Assembly (NCBI GenBank): GCA_964388275.1
Contig: CAYLZD010000086.1
Location: 1 to 7,488, forward strand
Reading direction: 5' to 3'
DNA from: JARYLZ01 sp964388275
GTDB taxonomy: Bacteria > Bacteroidota > Ignavibacteria > SZUA-365
DNA length: 7,488 bases
The position numbers and the translations under genes are program-made. The notes beneath the pieces were generated by a model. It was given only the letters and a program-made list of their open reading frames with translations, ran no database searches and had not been told where the DNA came from. Shown piece by piece: positions 7,301 through 7,488 of this stretch (the stretch's first letter is position 1; every line of letters begins with the position of its first letter).

Positions 7301-7488
7301 CGTCCGGTAGGCGTCATCCGTGGAGAATGGAGTTTGGTGAGCCCATTTATTGCGGGCATCCCGGAGTTCGCTCACAATGCTGCGCTCTGCGTGACCGAGT
7401 GTATTCTTGAATACCGTGTTCCACTGATCCCACATCACGCCGAGGACGAAATGCGGGTCCGACCAGTTGATGGGCTTTCCGTCCCGGA
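4301..7488 (-). CDS. Swt1-type HEPN plus DUF499 P-loop ATPase, N-terminally cut by the window
   Basis: This large antiphage-type ATPase stays open to the right edge. The codons upstream of the GTG at 7438 read GKPINWSDPHFVLG and continue the HEPN helix, so the true start lies outside. Numbering from that GTG, residues 1-60 are a Swt1-like HEPN domain with the RNase-type motif R29-N30-x3-H34 (RNKWAH). A charged linker helix follows (60-90), then the DUF499 ATPase. That has the signature WRDVITPHQDVASG (104-117), Walker A NFGGGKT (181-187, lysine codon at 6881-6883), Walker B LILIDE (292-297) and a sensor-like strand LLVVSLPASD (337-346). An acidic, Pro/Thr-rich disordered linker spans ~924-970. 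A conserved C-terminal module starts RYHGAVSLSP (971-980) and ends GFEEE. DUF499 proteins occur in antiphage islands with DUF1156 methylases (DISARM-like and ARMADA-type systems, as I recall). It probably senses or remodels invader DNA, with HEPN as a possible RNase arm. The exact role is inference. Confidence 0.93.
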   Translation of the reverse strand, partial: RDGKPINWSDPHFVLGVMWDQWNTVFKNTLGHAERSIVSELRDARNKWAHQTPFSTDDAYRTLDSIHRLLLAVSAPQAEEIEKMKMELLRLRFDEQVRSEKRKTASTAMESAVTGTMTPWRDVITPHQDVASGQYQQAEFAADLWQVHIGEGTDEYRDPVEFFRRTFLTESLKQLLIGSASRLSGKGGDPVVQLQTNFGGGKTHSMLALYHMFSGIAPTDLAGVDEVFAQAGVTSVPRVKRVVLDGHRISPGNPTVKPDGTAIRTLWGELAWQLGGKEAFLRIEQDDINATSPGDALRELFIAHGPTLILIDEWVAYARQLHDQSDLPAGSFETQFTFAQLLTESAKGAKNCLLVVSLPASDKGTSPHAQADDAEVGGVRGREALDRLRNVIGRMESSWRPASAEEGFEIVRRRLFEPLVTQEQFKQRDVICREFHDLYRAQQQEFPHECHESDYEKRLKAAYPIHPEIFDRLYSDWSTLVKFQRTRGVLRLMAAVIHSLWEKGDRNPLILPSMLPIDDPRVQSELTRYLSDNWAPVIEKDVDGPNSLPLRIDSEVPNLGKMHACRRVARTIYLGSAPTSEAAHRGIEDRRVKLGCVMPGESPAVYGDALRRLASVATFLYQDGPRVWYSTQPTVTKLAEDRAAQLMRVPDKIAAEIEDRLRADLKSSGGFSRIHPSPRTGADVPDDLDARLVVLGIDHLYSKEKGNAAETAAKTILELRGNTPRMYRNTLVFLAGDKVRMQDLDEAVRKFLAWESILAEKDTLNLDPHQVKQAETQKRVADGTVTARLPETYQWLLVPMQSRPDATLEWQAIRLTGSDSLAARAFKRLRNDELLITSFGASRLRMELDRIPLWRGDHVAIRQLVEDFSTYLYLPRLADPWVLYSAIRDGLALLTWESESFAFADSHDDAAGRYLGLRCGEQISSPLEGTAALLVKPDTAIRQREADAADRDKKGKDQTPEGDQTANGGSADPEPTPTPAPVKRLTRYHGAVSLSPQRMGRDAGQIAEEIVAHLLALPGATLEVTLEIEAEMPQGAPENVVRTVTENGRTLKFGSQGFEEE

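Noticed and set aside
7436..7438. GTG as the true start of the ATPase gene
   Set aside because: The frame is open to the window edge and the upstream codons continue a HEPN-like sequence, so the start lies outside the window.

Overview
The window looks like a scaffold of moderately GC-rich bacterial DNA, probably from a draft or metagenome assembly. A run of exactly 100 N at 1954-2053 joins two sequence blocks, so any link between the left and right halves rests on scaffolding. No ribosomal or taxonomic marker is present. The 243-residue helical protein on the left resembles a family I associate with the Bacteroidetes/Chlorobi (Ignavibacteria-like) group. That placement is recollection, not proof.

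Left block (1-1953). Bases 1 to about 801 are a non-coding tandem array of degenerate 22-bp units. I can phase 36 consecutive units, with unit starts every 22 bases from 10 to 780, without a single insertion or deletion. The units differ strongly, but unit position 2 is G in 35 of 36, position 3 is T in all 26 units from 230 on, and most carry a TCC-N-GGA-T-like core at positions 11-18. The array runs off the left edge. A plain spacer follows (802-1029), then a telomere-like heptamer tract (1016-1071), then a plus-strand gene (1122-1853) for a helical protein of unknown function. Between that gene and the gap, a short coding-like stretch reads on the minus strand into the N run.

Right block (2054-7488). 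Next to the gap lies a long inverted repeat (2077-2145) that looks like a dispersed palindromic element. The rest is a minus-strand cassette resembling phage defence. In transcription order it holds a large Swt1-type HEPN plus DUF499 P-loop ATPase (7488 to 4301, N-terminus outside the window), a small unrecognised protein (4105 to 3749, probably with a frameshifted 3' end), and a 457-residue PD-(D/E)XK nuclease-like protein (3729 to 2356). The likely logic is an ATPase sensor or motor with a HEPN RNase-like domain, coupled to a DNA-cutting effector. DUF499 proteins are known from antiphage islands with DUF1156 methylases, and such partners would lie beyond the right edge.

The strongest candidate for something undescribed is the exactly phased, sequence-degenerate 22-bp array. 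The HEPN-DUF499 / small protein / PD-(D/E)XK combination comes second.
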